From: Paeniglutamicibacter kerguelensis
GTDB taxonomy: Bacteria; Actinomycetota; Actinomycetes; Actinomycetales; Micrococcaceae
Assembly: GCF_017876535.1 (NCBI RefSeq)
Contig: NZ_JAGIOF010000001.1
Location: 1,984,001-2,048,000, forward strand
Direction: 5' to 3'
DNA: 64,000 bases
Part shown: positions 1 to 8,732 of the stretch, in pieces
Position numbering within the stretch: position 1 is the stretch's first letter
How the letters are laid out: every line of letters starts with the position of its first letter
The notes under the pieces: generated by a model
Told to the model about the DNA's origin: nothing
Seen by the model: the letters and a program-made list of their open reading frames with translations, nothing else
Databases searched by the model: none
Position numbers and translations under genes: made by a program

Positions 1-237
1 TGGCGCGTCGTCCTTGGACTCAGCCAGGAGCTCGCCGCGGAACAGGCCAATATCTCCATACCCACCTTGCGCAGGATCGAACGCGGAGAGACGGGAGTTC
101 ATCTGGGAAGCTTCTTGGCGCTGGCCAATATTCTAGGGCTCACGGAGCGTTTGCTCGAGGCTTCCAATCCCCTCGAGACCGATTTGGGCCGGGCCAGGGT
201 TCACATGCTGTGGCGCCGACGAGCCAAACGGCGCTAG
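1..237 (+). CDS. XRE-family helix-turn-helix regulator, 3' part only
   Basis: The reading frame is open from the first base and ends with TAG at 235-237, giving 78 residues with the start outside the window. It reads as the HTH of an XRE/HipB-like DNA-binding protein: LSQELAAEQANISIPTLRRIERG near the beginning contains the typical turn and the RRIERGET recognition-helix end, followed by a LGSFLALANILG helix. The tail is basic (RRRAKRR). Such regulators often precede a HipA kinase, but no hipA-like frame follows. Because the region is full of gene fragments, it may be an orphan. Family assignment is fairly sure; function is not. Confidence 0.7.
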   Translation, partial: WRVVLGLSQELAAEQANISIPTLRRIERGETGVHLGSFLALANILGLTERLLEASNPLETDLGRARVHMLWRRRAKRR

Positions 238-670
238 AGCACACCCGGCCGTCTCACGGGAGCCTCCGTCATGTTCCTCAGCTGGAGTGCGGGCTTCACA
301 GGTCGCTTTCACTCTGAGGGACTTGATGCCAATGGCCGGGCCCCTGAACCAGCCGCTGCGCACAGACAGGACCAGGACGAAGAGTGGTCGCAGCCTTCCG
401 GGTCCGGTGCACACTTAGGTTTCCGCCCACCCTGGGAAAGGCTTGAGCCGGAGTCACGGTGGAGCACCGCACTGAAAGCACAGCGCGTCTCGGGACTTGA
501 CCGGAGTTCTGTACGGCAGTCGGCCGCTAGGTAATGAGAGCGGATTCGGGGGTCGTTGTGCCCGCCGCTCCCCCAGACACCCCACGATGCACCATGATCG
601 GTGTCGCCAGTGGCACAGCCACCGGACTAGAAGATCCAGCAAGCGCTACCAGCATGAATACCTCGCCCCG
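238..670. other. Gene-poor stretch, nothing recognised
   Basis: No frame here has a convincing start, ribosome binding site or family signature. The overlapping open frames are short and of shadow-like composition (Arg, Pro, Gly rich). No hipA-like continuation of the upstream regulator is visible. I see no repeats or RNA gene. Confidence 0.5.
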
Positions 671-1030
671 CTAGGGCGCCTTCTCCAGAACGCCGCCCCA
701 CGCTGTCCTTGTCCGTGCGTCATTCCAGGCTATGAAGCACCCCGGAATCTCACGGGCAAGACGCGCGGCGGGGATCGTTTCAACCGGCGCGGGAGGATCG
801 CAGGCCACCAACATATGCTTGGAGTCGAGAAGCTCGATCCGGCCGGTGCCGCTCAGGGTAAGGGTGCCGCGGTGGACGTCGGTGCGTTCGAAGCCAACCA
901 GCGTGCCTTCCAAGAGCGCACCAACAACCTCGCGCCCCAGGTGCCCGTCGGTGAGCGGGACGGGCGTGAGGAGCCAGCACGGGACACCGTCATGGGTGGC
1001 CAGCTGGATAGGGCGCGGTGGCAAAGACAT
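671..1030 (-). CDS. Hypothetical protein
   Basis: This frame encodes about 119 residues from the ATG at 1030; a longer start at 1102 is also open. The protein has balanced composition with alternating hydrophobic stretches (GVPCWLLTPVPL, REVVGALLEGTLVGF, GTLTLSGTGRIELLD), which suggests a compact beta-rich domain rather than a shadow frame. I do not recognise a family. No good Shine-Dalgarno precedes either start, so the start is uncertain. It sits among gene remnants and may itself be decayed cargo of the neighbouring Tn7-like element. Confidence 0.45.
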   Translation of the reverse strand: MSLPPRPIQLATHDGVPCWLLTPVPLTDGHLGREVVGALLEGTLVGFERTDVHRGTLTLSGTGRIELLDSKHMLVACDPPAPVETIPAARLAREIPGCFIAWNDARTRTAWGGVLEKAP

Positions 1031-1468
1031 GAACCCAAACTCGCACCAGAATCCGCCGGCGGCAAGCCGCACAAGGCTACATACGACCTGACGCGTCTGC
1101 ATGCCTTACAGCCGGTACAGATCGTCGGTGCGCGGCCAGCCATCCGCAAGGCCCGGAACCATTGGGACCAGCCCGAGCCGGGCCATCACCTCCGAGGTCC
1201 GTAGACGGGACGCCGCCGGGGAGCGGAATCGAGGAGAGACCATTTGGTCCTCACCGAAGACCGTTGCTGCCCGGCACGAGGGCCAAAAGGCTTTCATCGC
1301 AGACCTCTCCGAGCTGCTTCGGTCGGTGCGCACCCATGAACCTGCAACGGCAGCGGGACATTGGAGCACACACCGTGCGGGTGCAGTTGCTGATGCGGAC
1401 GTGAGCAGGCAGGACCTTGGTGCCGGGACCTCCGCTCCAAAACTCACCGCCCCCCATTCCTTTCCCGA
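1031..1468. other. Gene-poor stretch between remnants
   Basis: Open frames exist on both strands but none shows a family motif or a ribosome binding site. The minus-strand frame ending at 1106 ends 3 bases before the alternative upstream start (1102) of the hypothetical gene, so it could be the tail of a decayed partner gene. I cannot support a call. Confidence 0.35.
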
Positions 1469-1678
1469 CTAGCCCGCATGTCCAGTCCAATCCTCGTCCC
1501 GGAGAGGAGCCGCATTGAGGTCATTTCGCCGCGCCCGCCAATCCGGCAAGTATCCGTCCATCAGCGCAGTGAAGCGCTCGCTATGGTTGGACTCCAACAG
1601 GCGGATCATCCCGTGCACCACGATGTGCTCCAGGCAGCCCGGGGGTTTCTTGGCGAGCTCCACGTTTAGCGCGGCCAC
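1469..1678 (-). pseudogene. Remnant of YgjP/DUF45-type M48-like metallopeptidase
   Basis: The 69-residue frame matches the C-terminal third of DUF45 (YgjP/SprT-like) metal-dependent hydrolases: NVELAKKPPGCLEHIVVH, then LLESNHSERFTALMDGYLPDWRARRNDLN. In this family the zinc site is HExxH. Here the positions read HGMIR, so both the catalytic Glu and the second His are lost. The N-terminal two thirds are absent: an in-frame TGA lies only a few codons upstream of the GTG at 1678. Both facts mark it as a non-functional fragment. In other genomes such genes often accompany type I restriction systems; none is seen here. Confidence 0.7.
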
Positions 1679-1719
1679 TTCTAGGGTCGATTTTCATTCT
1701 TGCCCGTGGGTGTCCGTGG

Positions 1720-1920
1720 CTACCTCTTGTAGGTACGTTGGCGCGCCAAGAATTTGTCTGCACGCTCTAGAACCCGTGCCCGGCGGGGGTCAGAGACATA
1801 AATGATGCGCCCACCGTCAGATCTGAGCGTCACTTGGATATTGCGTTCACGGCTGGGGAGTTCCAAGGCCCTATTGCGCTCCGATAACGCTTGCTGGACC
1901 GTTCTGATCTTTGCCATCAT
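1720..1920 (-). CDS. Small basic hypothetical protein
   Basis: The ATG at 1920 is preceded by AAGGAGG at 5-base spacing, a near-perfect ribosome binding site, which favours it over the open frame extending to 1941. The product has 66 residues, is highly charged (ALSERNRALELPSRERNIQV, then DPRRARVLERADKFLARQR) and has a predicted beta-strand core (RIIYVSD). I do not recognise the family. Size and location would fit an orphan toxin-antitoxin component or a restriction-system accessory protein, but that is a guess. It lies just upstream of the metallopeptidase remnant on the same strand. Confidence 0.5.
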   Translation of the reverse strand: MMAKIRTVQQALSERNRALELPSRERNIQVTLRSDGGRIIYVSDPRRARVLERADKFLARQRTYKR

Positions 1921-2106
1921 TGTCGCCTCCTTCCCCTGCATTATCCCCCCGGTTTCTTGGCGATCGCTAAGTCGAATCGCTCTTCCAGCTCGTCGTGCAG
2001 CATGTAAAGCGCTGGCTCGCCACAGGACGAGGAAATTCTTGAAGCGTGCGGGGCGGCTTCAGTGATGGGCGCACAACTGCCTCGCCTTCCCGCATAACCC
2101 ACCCCG

Positions 2107-2330
2107 ATGGAACGAACGGGAACTCTCACGGTTGAACGCACCCAAGCCGGATTGCAGGCCGCGCGAACATGGCAGAGTCGGCGGCCGCAAAAGCATCATG
2201 ACGGAAGCCCAAATCCGTTCTGCCCGGAAACTGCTCAACCAGGGCACATCGCGGTGGGAAGTTGCCAGGAGCCTCGGCGTCTCCGTGCCGAGGCTCTACC
2301 GGGGGCTCCCGGCAACGGGCGCTACGAGGG
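2107..2330 (+). pseudogene. Serine recombinase (resolvase/invertase), C-terminal fragment with frameshift
   Basis: Two frames join to give the end of a resolvase/invertase. The first (from 2107) reads LTVERTQAGLQAAR. The second (2132 frame) continues EHGRVGGRKSIMTEAQ and the HTH ARKLLNQGTSRWEVARSLGV SVPRLYRGLPA. The switch falls near 2166 and equals a 2-base loss or 1-base gain. The catalytic N-terminal domain with the active-site Ser is missing, and TAA at 2095-2097 closes the frame upstream. The piece is therefore dead and is a trace of an older mobile element. Confidence 0.75.
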
Positions 2331-2530
2331 AATCAGCGCAATATTTCCTGCTGTTTGGTGCAGACGACTTCTTACGGCAGTCGACTTCTGAGGCTTTGCA
2401 TTGCAGGTCCAAGGTGTCCCACTTCCAGGAGCTGAAACACGAACGTTCCCAGCACCAGGTTGGGAATGAAAGCGCTATTCAATACAAAGGATTTCGAAAG
2501 CCATTTTGGTCGCACAAGCAATCCGGGGAT

Positions 2531-4510
2531 TCAACGCGCACGCTTATCCCAGCCTTGTCGACCTCGACTGTTCTTACGCGTTCCAGATGCAACTCGATCC
2601 TTCGGATCGCAGAGAGTGCAGCCGCCTGCTCGTCGACGATTCACCACGCTCATCTGCTGAACATGCCCGTTCTTACATTTCCACCAATACGCGCGCACGC
2701 CCGGCACTATTTCGTCAGGTCCAAATCCGTTACGTCGCCAATCCCAATCCACGACAAGATCCAGTTCCTTGGATGCCAGATCGCTGACTCCCTTGACGAA
2801 AAGATGGCCTGTTTCGGCCGGGCATGTGAGCTTTTTCCGGCTGCATTGGTAGACAACTGTCCTTTGAAATTCATGTCTCTCGGGACACAGCCACCACACA
2901 TTGCGTTCAGACTTGGGTTTCACTTGTTTCGGTGTCAGCTTTCCATTCTTAGTGGGATGCCACCACTCGGCGGCGTCCGGTCGCAAGGTCGCCACATCAT
3001 TCAGGCCGGGCACTAGAACTCGTCCAAAACATACAGGGCATCGTCCCTCGGTAGCGACCAATTTTGCCGGCGTACGGGTGAACCGGTGTCCTTTCGGACA
3101 GCGTAGCCTTATCTTTTTGGCGCTGTTGCCGGCAGAAATCTCTGTGATCTTCAGGTTGCCGTTGGCGTGTTCGTCCCACAAAGATGCCAGTTGAGGGTGA
3201 GTGGTAGGGATGTCGTTGTATCCAGCCAATACGGCCTTTGATGCGCAGTAGGGGCACCCTGTATCGTGAGCCGTTCGATTCGCTATGTATGCCGAATACG
3301 GGTGCCCTTGTCCACATCTCCACCCGACTTTTTTGTTCGAACCGAGGCTGACCGTGTACGGCGTCACGTCCTTGTTTGCATCCCAGTCCCATTCGGGTAA
3401 GAGCCGGGGCATCAAATCCCCAAGTGAATTGAGGCCAGCAACTACTCGTTGCCCCGAGCACACTGGACAATGGAAACCGTTCTGAGTCCTCAATCTGAAT
3501 TTGGCCTTGGCGCCACTCACCGCATGGCCGAAATCGCATAGATACATTCCCTGCTGTCCAGGTATGACGAACCGATCACGCCACCATTCGTCATCATCTC
3601 GGTTATTCGTGCAAAGAGCGAGCATGTAGCGGTTCATCGGTTCCAGTGGAAAATATTGGGTCTGGGGACGAAAAACGGCAATTATTGGTGGGGTAAAAGC
3701 TTCAGCGGGTTTTTCACGCAGGGTCTCGATGCGATTCCAAACCACGGTGGGTCGCAGCCAAAGCCATACTTCATCGCATAATTCTGGGGACAATTCTGGC
3801 TGGAGTCGCTTGATGCACTGATCCAACCACTTGCGTCTCTGCATGAACGTTCGTCTTTCGTCCAGGATGTTGGAGTGCACCTGCCGCGTGGTTACAAGAT
3901 CAAGGAGTACTGCCAAGGTCGAAAGATTCTCCGGGGTTGGCAAACCAAGTCTGTCGCCACCCTGAACAGACTCCAGCCTACGCACTGCTTCGCCAAGGAT
4001 TTTGTCGGAAATACGTCCATCCTGGAGCCATTCTTGTATAAGGCCATCCGTGTGAACTACCTCATTGCTCACCGGAAGCGACGCGTATGGGCCAGCCTCA
4101 AAAGGTTCGACTCCCCGGCGACGGTTCTGCGTGGGTTCTGGCCCGATCCATCGGCTATGCACACTACAGGTGTATCGGCCTCCGACCCACACGTACTCAA
4201 TCTCCTGCCCATTCGTGCAATCAATGCATGCGTGGGATGCAATTCCTGTCACGGAGGTGGGGGAAGTCAGGATTCCTTTCGGTAGATTGCACAGCTGTTC
4301 ACATATGGTCATCATCATGTCGACTGTTTCCAAGAACGAAGCCCTGTTCCCGGAGACCCGTGAGATCTTTAGATTCGCCTCTTGGCGAATTGTTCCCGGG
4401 CTGCATTTGAGGTGCCGCTCGATACGGGAGGCAAAGCTGAACACAGTTTCGTTCGGCCATGCGTCGATCCGGAGCGCAGGCGGCAATGCTCGCCTGGGTT
4501 CAACTAGCAT
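2531..4510 (-). CDS. tniQ: TniQ-family targeting protein with C-terminal zinc-ribbon array
   Basis: The 659-residue protein is the last gene of the Tn7-like operon. Residues 10-125 resemble TniQ/TnsD: a short N-terminal helix region with SFASRIERHL, then a zinc finger with Cys95, Cys98, Cys115 and His118. From about residue 320 to 635 there are five repeats of 65-75 residues, each with C-x3-H then C-P-x-C or similar: Cys325/His329/Cys348/Cys351, Cys399/His403/Cys419/Cys422, Cys471/His475/Cys491/Cys494, Cys542/His546/Cys563 (last Cys missing) and Cys612/His616/Cys631/Cys634. Spacers such as EWWHPTKNGKLTP match the treble-clef zinc-ribbon family DUF4379. In Tn7, TnsD selects the attachment site and recruits TnsC; here the ribbon array is a plausible site-reading module (inference). 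The ATG at 4510 overlaps tnsC by 11 bases. Confidence 0.85.
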   Translation of the reverse strand: MLVEPRRALPPALRIDAWPNETVFSFASRIERHLKCSPGTIRQEANLKISRVSGNRASFLETVDMMMTICEQLCNLPKGILTSPTSVTGIASHACIDCTNGQEIEYVWVGGRYTCSVHSRWIGPEPTQNRRRGVEPFEAGPYASLPVSNEVVHTDGLIQEWLQDGRISDKILGEAVRRLESVQGGDRLGLPTPENLSTLAVLLDLVTTRQVHSNILDERRTFMQRRKWLDQCIKRLQPELSPELCDEVWLWLRPTVVWNRIETLREKPAEAFTPPIIAVFRPQTQYFPLEPMNRYMLALCTNNRDDDEWWRDRFVIPGQQGMYLCDFGHAVSGAKAKFRLRTQNGFHCPVCSGQRVVAGLNSLGDLMPRLLPEWDWDANKDVTPYTVSLGSNKKVGWRCGQGHPYSAYIANRTAHDTGCPYCASKAVLAGYNDIPTTHPQLASLWDEHANGNLKITEISAGNSAKKIRLRCPKGHRFTRTPAKLVATEGRCPVCFGRVLVPGLNDVATLRPDAAEWWHPTKNGKLTPKQVKPKSERNVWWLCPERHEFQRTVVYQCSRKKLTCPAETGHLFVKGVSDLASKELDLVVDWDWRRNGFGPDEIVPGVRAYWWKCKNGHVQQMSVVNRRRAGGCTLCDPKDRVASGTRKNSRGRQGWDKRAR

Positions 4511-5609
4511 TGCGCACTGCCCTTGCCCGGTTTCTTGCCCCGGCTAGCGGAGCTGGCTTTTTCATTTCCGAAGCACCTACGACGGCCGCGTAGTCACGCA
4601 CCCCTTCTTGCAACAGTTCGATGGTAACCGTTTCTTGAGTTGGCTTGTCAGCAAGTATCAAGCTTGCGCAGGAGTCGAACAGCACGGCTTTAAGGGTTCC
4701 AATATTGCCGCCCGTAAACGAATGTAACCATCTGGCATGCTGAATAAGTGAATCTGACTCGTTAGCGAACAAGGGCAGCTCGCGTGCGAAACACGAAACG
4801 ATGTGAATCCATTCATCCACGGACGTATCCGTGAGACGCCCCGCGAGATTGGTGACTTTTACCGTAAAAACCCGGCTTCCGAGTTGAAGCCCTGCATCCC
4901 CATATAGGAGTCCGCTCTCCGTCAGGTTCAGTCCGGAATACACGATTGTGCCTCGGAAGTAGTTTGTAAGATCTTTCAGATTATTGACCGCCGGACGATA
5001 TACAGATTCCGCTCCTTTTAGCATCTGCACTTCGTCAAGGACGATGAGCTTGGTGCCTAGTCTGGCCAAATTTTCCAACAACATCGCTGACAAGTCGGTC
5101 TCTGTGTCGGATTTCTTGAATGGTATAGCGAGGTATCTACACATTCGCTGCAGGGTTCCCTTAATCGTCCGTGTTGCAGGAATCGAAATGTACATGGCCG
5201 GAACTGCCCCACCGCTGATTGCACCCGGATTGTGCCGCTCATAAAGGGCGAGGTAATGCTGGATAAGGGCTAGGCATGCTGTGGATTTACCAGAGGAGGC
5301 CGGAGCTGAAAGCATGATGCCGCGGTTACCAACGAGCGAGCCGGAATTCATCAACTCAGCGACTGTGTACTTCTTGATGAGATCGGTGACCATTTCCGTC
5401 TTGATTGTCATGCCTCCTGCCATGAAACGTAGTCGTTCGGCATTAAATTCGAAGCGATCAACTTCGTCCAGTGCCAGATATTGGTCGCGGTGCAGCATCC
5501 TGAATCGCGTTCGGTCGGTACCCAAGATCCGATTAAGTGACTCCCATTTCATGAGGGTCAGGTCTTCCTCGATCGGCTTGCGGTAGGCAGCAAGAAGATC
5601 GTCATCCAT
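4500..5609 (-). CDS. tnsC: TnsC/TniB-like AAA+ ATPase, transposition regulator
   Basis: The 369-residue protein has the fold order of TniB/TnsC. The Walker A stretch is at 102-110 (APASSGKST, with Lys108), where the usual first Gly is Ala. Walker B is LIVLDEVQ at about 188-195 with Asp192 and Glu193. A sensor-like stretch IVYSGLN follows. In Tn7 the ATPase links the target selector (TnsD/TniQ) with the transposase and controls target immunity. AAGGA stands 7 bases before the ATG at 5609. The stop of tnsB lies 3 bases upstream and tniQ overlaps the 3' end, so the genes form one transcription unit and are probably translationally coupled. Confidence 0.9.
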   Translation of the reverse strand: MDDDLLAAYRKPIEEDLTLMKWESLNRILGTDRTRFRMLHRDQYLALDEVDRFEFNAERLRFMAGGMTIKTEMVTDLIKKYTVAELMNSGSLVGNRGIMLSAPASSGKSTACLALIQHYLALYERHNPGAISGGAVPAMYISIPATRTIKGTLQRMCRYLAIPFKKSDTETDLSAMLLENLARLGTKLIVLDEVQMLKGAESVYRPAVNNLKDLTNYFRGTIVYSGLNLTESGLLYGDAGLQLGSRVFTVKVTNLAGRLTDTSVDEWIHIVSCFARELPLFANESDSLIQHARWLHSFTGGNIGTLKAVLFDSCASLILADKPTQETVTIELLQEGVRDYAAVVGASEMKKPAPLAGARNRARAVRNAS

Positions 5610-5612
5610 GGT

Positions 5613-7772
5613 TCATTCCTTGTCGTGGCCGTCATCTTCCAATTTGGGCTGCGTGGGTCGATCCAATGCTGACTTCCCTGGGATTCGTTCGGGACGTGAC
5701 TGGTTCGTCTTGGAAATCTCCGAAGCGCTATTTTCGGGATCAAAGAGTTCGTAGGTTTCACTCACACGAGGCTTGTCCCAAAGCGACTGAACGTCCTCTG
5801 GTTCCACAACGTCAATCGGTTTGGGACGAGCCATCCCTTGCTCCTCGGAAATCCGTTGAGATTCTTCTCGTTTTTCAGCCGCCCGAAGCTCCTTTTCGGC
5901 AGCCTTGTATGCGCCCTGCACGAGTTTCCGCGACAGCAAGCTGCGTTCACCAGTGGATATCTGGCCACCGAGCTGCGAAATGATCTCGCTCGTTTCCCGC
6001 ACGAAACGGGAGAAGGGACTGTTAAAAGCGTCTGCGTTCCGCCACGGACATTCGATGAATTCCCCGGCATCAGGCAGCTCATCCCGCTGAGGAACGCTGA
6101 CCCAAACAGCTGTTGGATTGTTGGGATCATAATGCACCTGCCAGTCATCGTCGGCTAGCTTTCGGCCAGATGCCGTTCCGCGGTACCGATCGAGTCTTGG
6201 GCTGTCATACCTGCGATTATTGAAGGTGATGCCCATGCGCCCGATTTTTCGATCGACCACCGGCAACAGCGAAATGAAGGTATTCGGACTGATTGGGGCA
6301 AACAAGAACCCCGCACGGTATGACAATGCTTCATACAGAGTATTCGGGCTGTATCGGCGGCTGGGTCGTTCGGGATTTCGGATCGCGTTAGTTTCCATGT
6401 TCTGCCATATGTGGCGAATCCATAGTTCCAAAACGTACGCAAGGGTATGGATGCTGATCAGTTCCTGCTTTTCAACATTTCGTCCGCGCGCAGCCGGGCT
6501 ACCACCGGTGAAACCGACAAGATGTCGTACAAACATGTCTTTTATTGTTCTGTGGGACCTCTCGACAATTGCTTTGTCTTTCCCGGTGGCAGGTGGGGCA
6601 TGAGTGATGTCGATACTGAATTTCTGGCACGCGGCGAGAAATGCGTTGGATAGATAGTCTTTGCCTAGATCAGTAACGATCCTGCGGGGATAAATGATGG
6701 GCCGGCTGACATCAACCAGCTCCAAATCCCTGTCGACAAGCGTCCGCGCCCATGGCATGACTCTTAGTTCATTCAGATTGTAGGGAAGTTTCGGTCCCGG
6801 TCGGAGTTCAGGGATCGACAAAGCCTTAGCGAGCAGATAAGCCAAGTCGATTCCCTTCACCCCGTCGGTCACCATCGCGGCCAGGATGCTATGAGTCGCC
6901 TTGTCGATGAAGGTGGTCAGCGTGGGGCGGAAGAAGTTTCCGCTATCTCCGTGGACCAGTACGTCCATCGGGGTTGAATCCACCTGGACTTCCTCACCGG
7001 GAGCAAACGCCGGACGCACGTCGTGAAACCGTTTCGGGACTGATTCATTTGAACGGCGGTTGAACGCTGTACCAAACGTGTACCTGCCTGCAGTCATCAG
7101 ATCGAGCTTACGGCGAAGCGTGCTATTGGAGGGCAACTTGTCCAATTCACCTGGGTACTTCTTGATCCAGTCAACACGCAAGGTAGCGATCAGTTGTTCA
7201 CGGGTTGGAGTGGATTCCTCTTTCATGCCGCTGACCAATGCTGCCAGCATTGAGTAAAGGCGGCTGTCGATATTGCCGAATGGATCGATGCGTCGATTTG
7301 ACCGCCCGTCTACCATCCCCGTCGAATCTTGCCCCTTCAACTTGATGACCAGCTTCTTTAGATTGGATCGGGATGTGCCCTGTATCCCCAGTGGCGCCAG
7401 TTCGGCCGCTTTTCGGGTTAGACGCTCGTCCAAGGTGCTTTCGGGCCCATATCCTGGGCGATATGCTTCCGCCTCGCGTGACTTGCCGAAAGCAACTTCT
7501 TCAATATGCCTGCGCAAGAAATCCTTCCTGGCTTTCTGAGACGGGGAAAGACCGGCATCAGCTTCGCGGATGTTCACTATGTTGTCCATCGGTATGTCCG
7601 AGAGGTTTGCCTCGCGCATGACGGCCGCGTACGTCATAGTAAGCGTTTCTCCCGTCATGAGATTGAACAGGGCCAAGTCACTCCCCTGTCGACCTTCAAT
7701 CAAGTACTGAAATCCGCGAATGGTAATTGGTTCCGTTGAATCCAGCCGCAGAGGATTCTGGCGGGCCGTCAT
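5613..7772 (-). CDS. tnsB: TnsB-like DDE transposase
   Basis: This is a Mu/Tn7-type integrase-fold transposase of about 719 residues. With numbering from the upstream GTG at 7781, the catalytic triad is Asp268 (VQVDST), Asp371 (RIVTDLGKDY) and Glu407 (AIVERSHR). The N-terminal 250 residues would carry the end-binding HTH domains, and a beta-barrel segment (RRYDSPRLDRYRG) follows the catalytic core. It should cut and join the 3' ends of the element. I prefer the ATG at 7772, because it overlaps the tnsA stop as ATGA; the GTG at 7781 is an alternative giving 722 residues. Neither has a strong ribosome binding site, as expected if translation is coupled to tnsA. Confidence 0.9.
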   Translation of the reverse strand: MTARQNPLRLDSTEPITIRGFQYLIEGRQGSDLALFNLMTGETLTMTYAAVMREANLSDIPMDNIVNIREADAGLSPSQKARKDFLRRHIEEVAFGKSREAEAYRPGYGPESTLDERLTRKAAELAPLGIQGTSRSNLKKLVIKLKGQDSTGMVDGRSNRRIDPFGNIDSRLYSMLAALVSGMKEESTPTREQLIATLRVDWIKKYPGELDKLPSNSTLRRKLDLMTAGRYTFGTAFNRRSNESVPKRFHDVRPAFAPGEEVQVDSTPMDVLVHGDSGNFFRPTLTTFIDKATHSILAAMVTDGVKGIDLAYLLAKALSIPELRPGPKLPYNLNELRVMPWARTLVDRDLELVDVSRPIIYPRRIVTDLGKDYLSNAFLAACQKFSIDITHAPPATGKDKAIVERSHRTIKDMFVRHLVGFTGGSPAARGRNVEKQELISIHTLAYVLELWIRHIWQNMETNAIRNPERPSRRYSPNTLYEALSYRAGFLFAPISPNTFISLLPVVDRKIGRMGITFNNRRYDSPRLDRYRGTASGRKLADDDWQVHYDPNNPTAVWVSVPQRDELPDAGEFIECPWRNADAFNSPFSRFVRETSEIISQLGGQISTGERSLLSRKLVQGAYKAAEKELRAAEKREESQRISEEQGMARPKPIDVVEPEDVQSLWDKPRVSETYELFDPENSASEISKTNQSRPERIPGKSALDRPTQPKLEDDGHDKE

Positions 7773-8533
7773 ATCTTCCACACCCTAGTTTCATCATGAA
7801 AAGGTAGCTCATCGTCGTAACCGAGATAGCGGTGGAACATAAGATGATAGATCTGCGGAAGATATAGCCACTCGGGATCAGGTGACAAAATGCATGCCAA
7901 TTCCATGAGAGCAAGGGGTTCCGCGGCTGCTTCCAGGACGGCTTGCTTCAGCTCGGGGCCGGGGGCAACATAGCCGTGGCGGTATCCGGCAAGCCACACG
8001 AGATTATGTAGGCGATACCCATACATTGGTTCAATAATCCGGTAGCCCCAGCCCAGCCTGTCGCAGATACTCGCCGTCCTGTTGAACTTCTCGATGTCGG
8101 ATTCGTCAGTCCACTCCAGATCCCGGACATCTACTACCGTGGTGGCTCCCCCACATGTCTTGAGCGCATAGTCCGGGTAGTGGGCATAGCCGCCACGAAA
8201 TAGGAAACAGCACGGCTGGGAAGCGATAGAAGCGACCTCCATCTCATGCTCGATCTGCATGAGTGCGATATATTCTGTCATGGACTCATACCAGACCTGC
8301 TGTCCCGTGTGGCATGACACGTATAGACCTTCGTGGTTCACCCGATTTGGGTACTTGTAACTATTACGTGCCGGTAGAGCCTTGGTAATATCCCCGATGA
8401 ATTCAGATCCATCGACGACGTAGGTTTCACCGCCAAACTTCGAATCCGGGTAACTCCACCGAATCTCTTCAAGTCCACGCTTGATTACCACGCCCTTGAA
8501 CGGGTGTGATCCTCGTGCCCTATTCCTAGTCAA
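7769..8533 (-). CDS. tnsA: TnsA-like endonuclease subunit of Tn7-like transposase
   Basis: The 254-residue first gene of the operon resembles the TnsA-like heteromeric transposase endonuclease family, which cuts the 5' strands so that the element moves by cut-and-paste. The restriction-endonuclease-like core is visible: Glu83 or Glu87 in QVWYESMTEYIAL, Asp121 in HYPDYALK, and VVDVR at 133-137. In Tn7 TnsA the last position is a catalytic Lys; here it is Arg137. The start is TTG at 8533, chosen because GGGAGG precedes it by 5 bases. The stop overlaps tnsB. Presence of tnsA argues against a purely replicative Tn5053-like mechanism. Confidence 0.82.
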   Translation of the reverse strand: MTRNRARGSHPFKGVVIKRGLEEIRWSYPDSKFGGETYVVDGSEFIGDITKALPARNSYKYPNRVNHEGLYVSCHTGQQVWYESMTEYIALMQIEHEMEVASIASQPCCFLFRGGYAHYPDYALKTCGGATTVVDVRDLEWTDESDIEKFNRTASICDRLGWGYRIIEPMYGYRLHNLVWLAGYRHGYVAPGPELKQAVLEAAAEPLALMELACILSPDPEWLYLPQIYHLMFHRYLGYDDELPFHDETRVWKI

Positions 8534-8711
8534 TTCTGCCTCCCGCGAGGCACGGCATTTGATTATCTATCTAGGAGCGCAGATCGCTTGGATGGCGACC
8601 GAACAACTACCACTGCGACCTGCCGTCACGCTCAACTGACTGTTGAGACTTAGCTGCATTCTAGTCAATGGCCCGAGCCCGTTCCATAGGTCGTACTAGT
8701 AGTAAATCAGC

Positions 8712-8732
8712 TCACGCATGGTCCATGCGTGA
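8712..8732. promoter_or_regulatory. Perfect inverted repeat upstream of tnsA, operator candidate
   Basis: TCACGCATG and CATGCGTGA form perfect 9-bp arms around GTC. There is no T-run on either side, so a terminator is unlikely. It lies about 180 bp before the tnsA start and could bind a regulator of the tns operon, although no regulator gene is linked within the core. Confidence 0.4.

Noticed and set aside
497..1204. A 235-codon plus-strand frame in the remnant region
   Set aside because: Composition is Arg/Pro/Gly-rich and shadow-like, with no ribosome binding site; the minus-strand frame at 671-1030 is more protein-like.
2132..3016. A long plus-strand frame continuing the resolvase fragment
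   Set aside because: Only the first 66 codons match a recombinase HTH; the remainder lies opposite tniQ or in non-coding DNA and has no family similarity.
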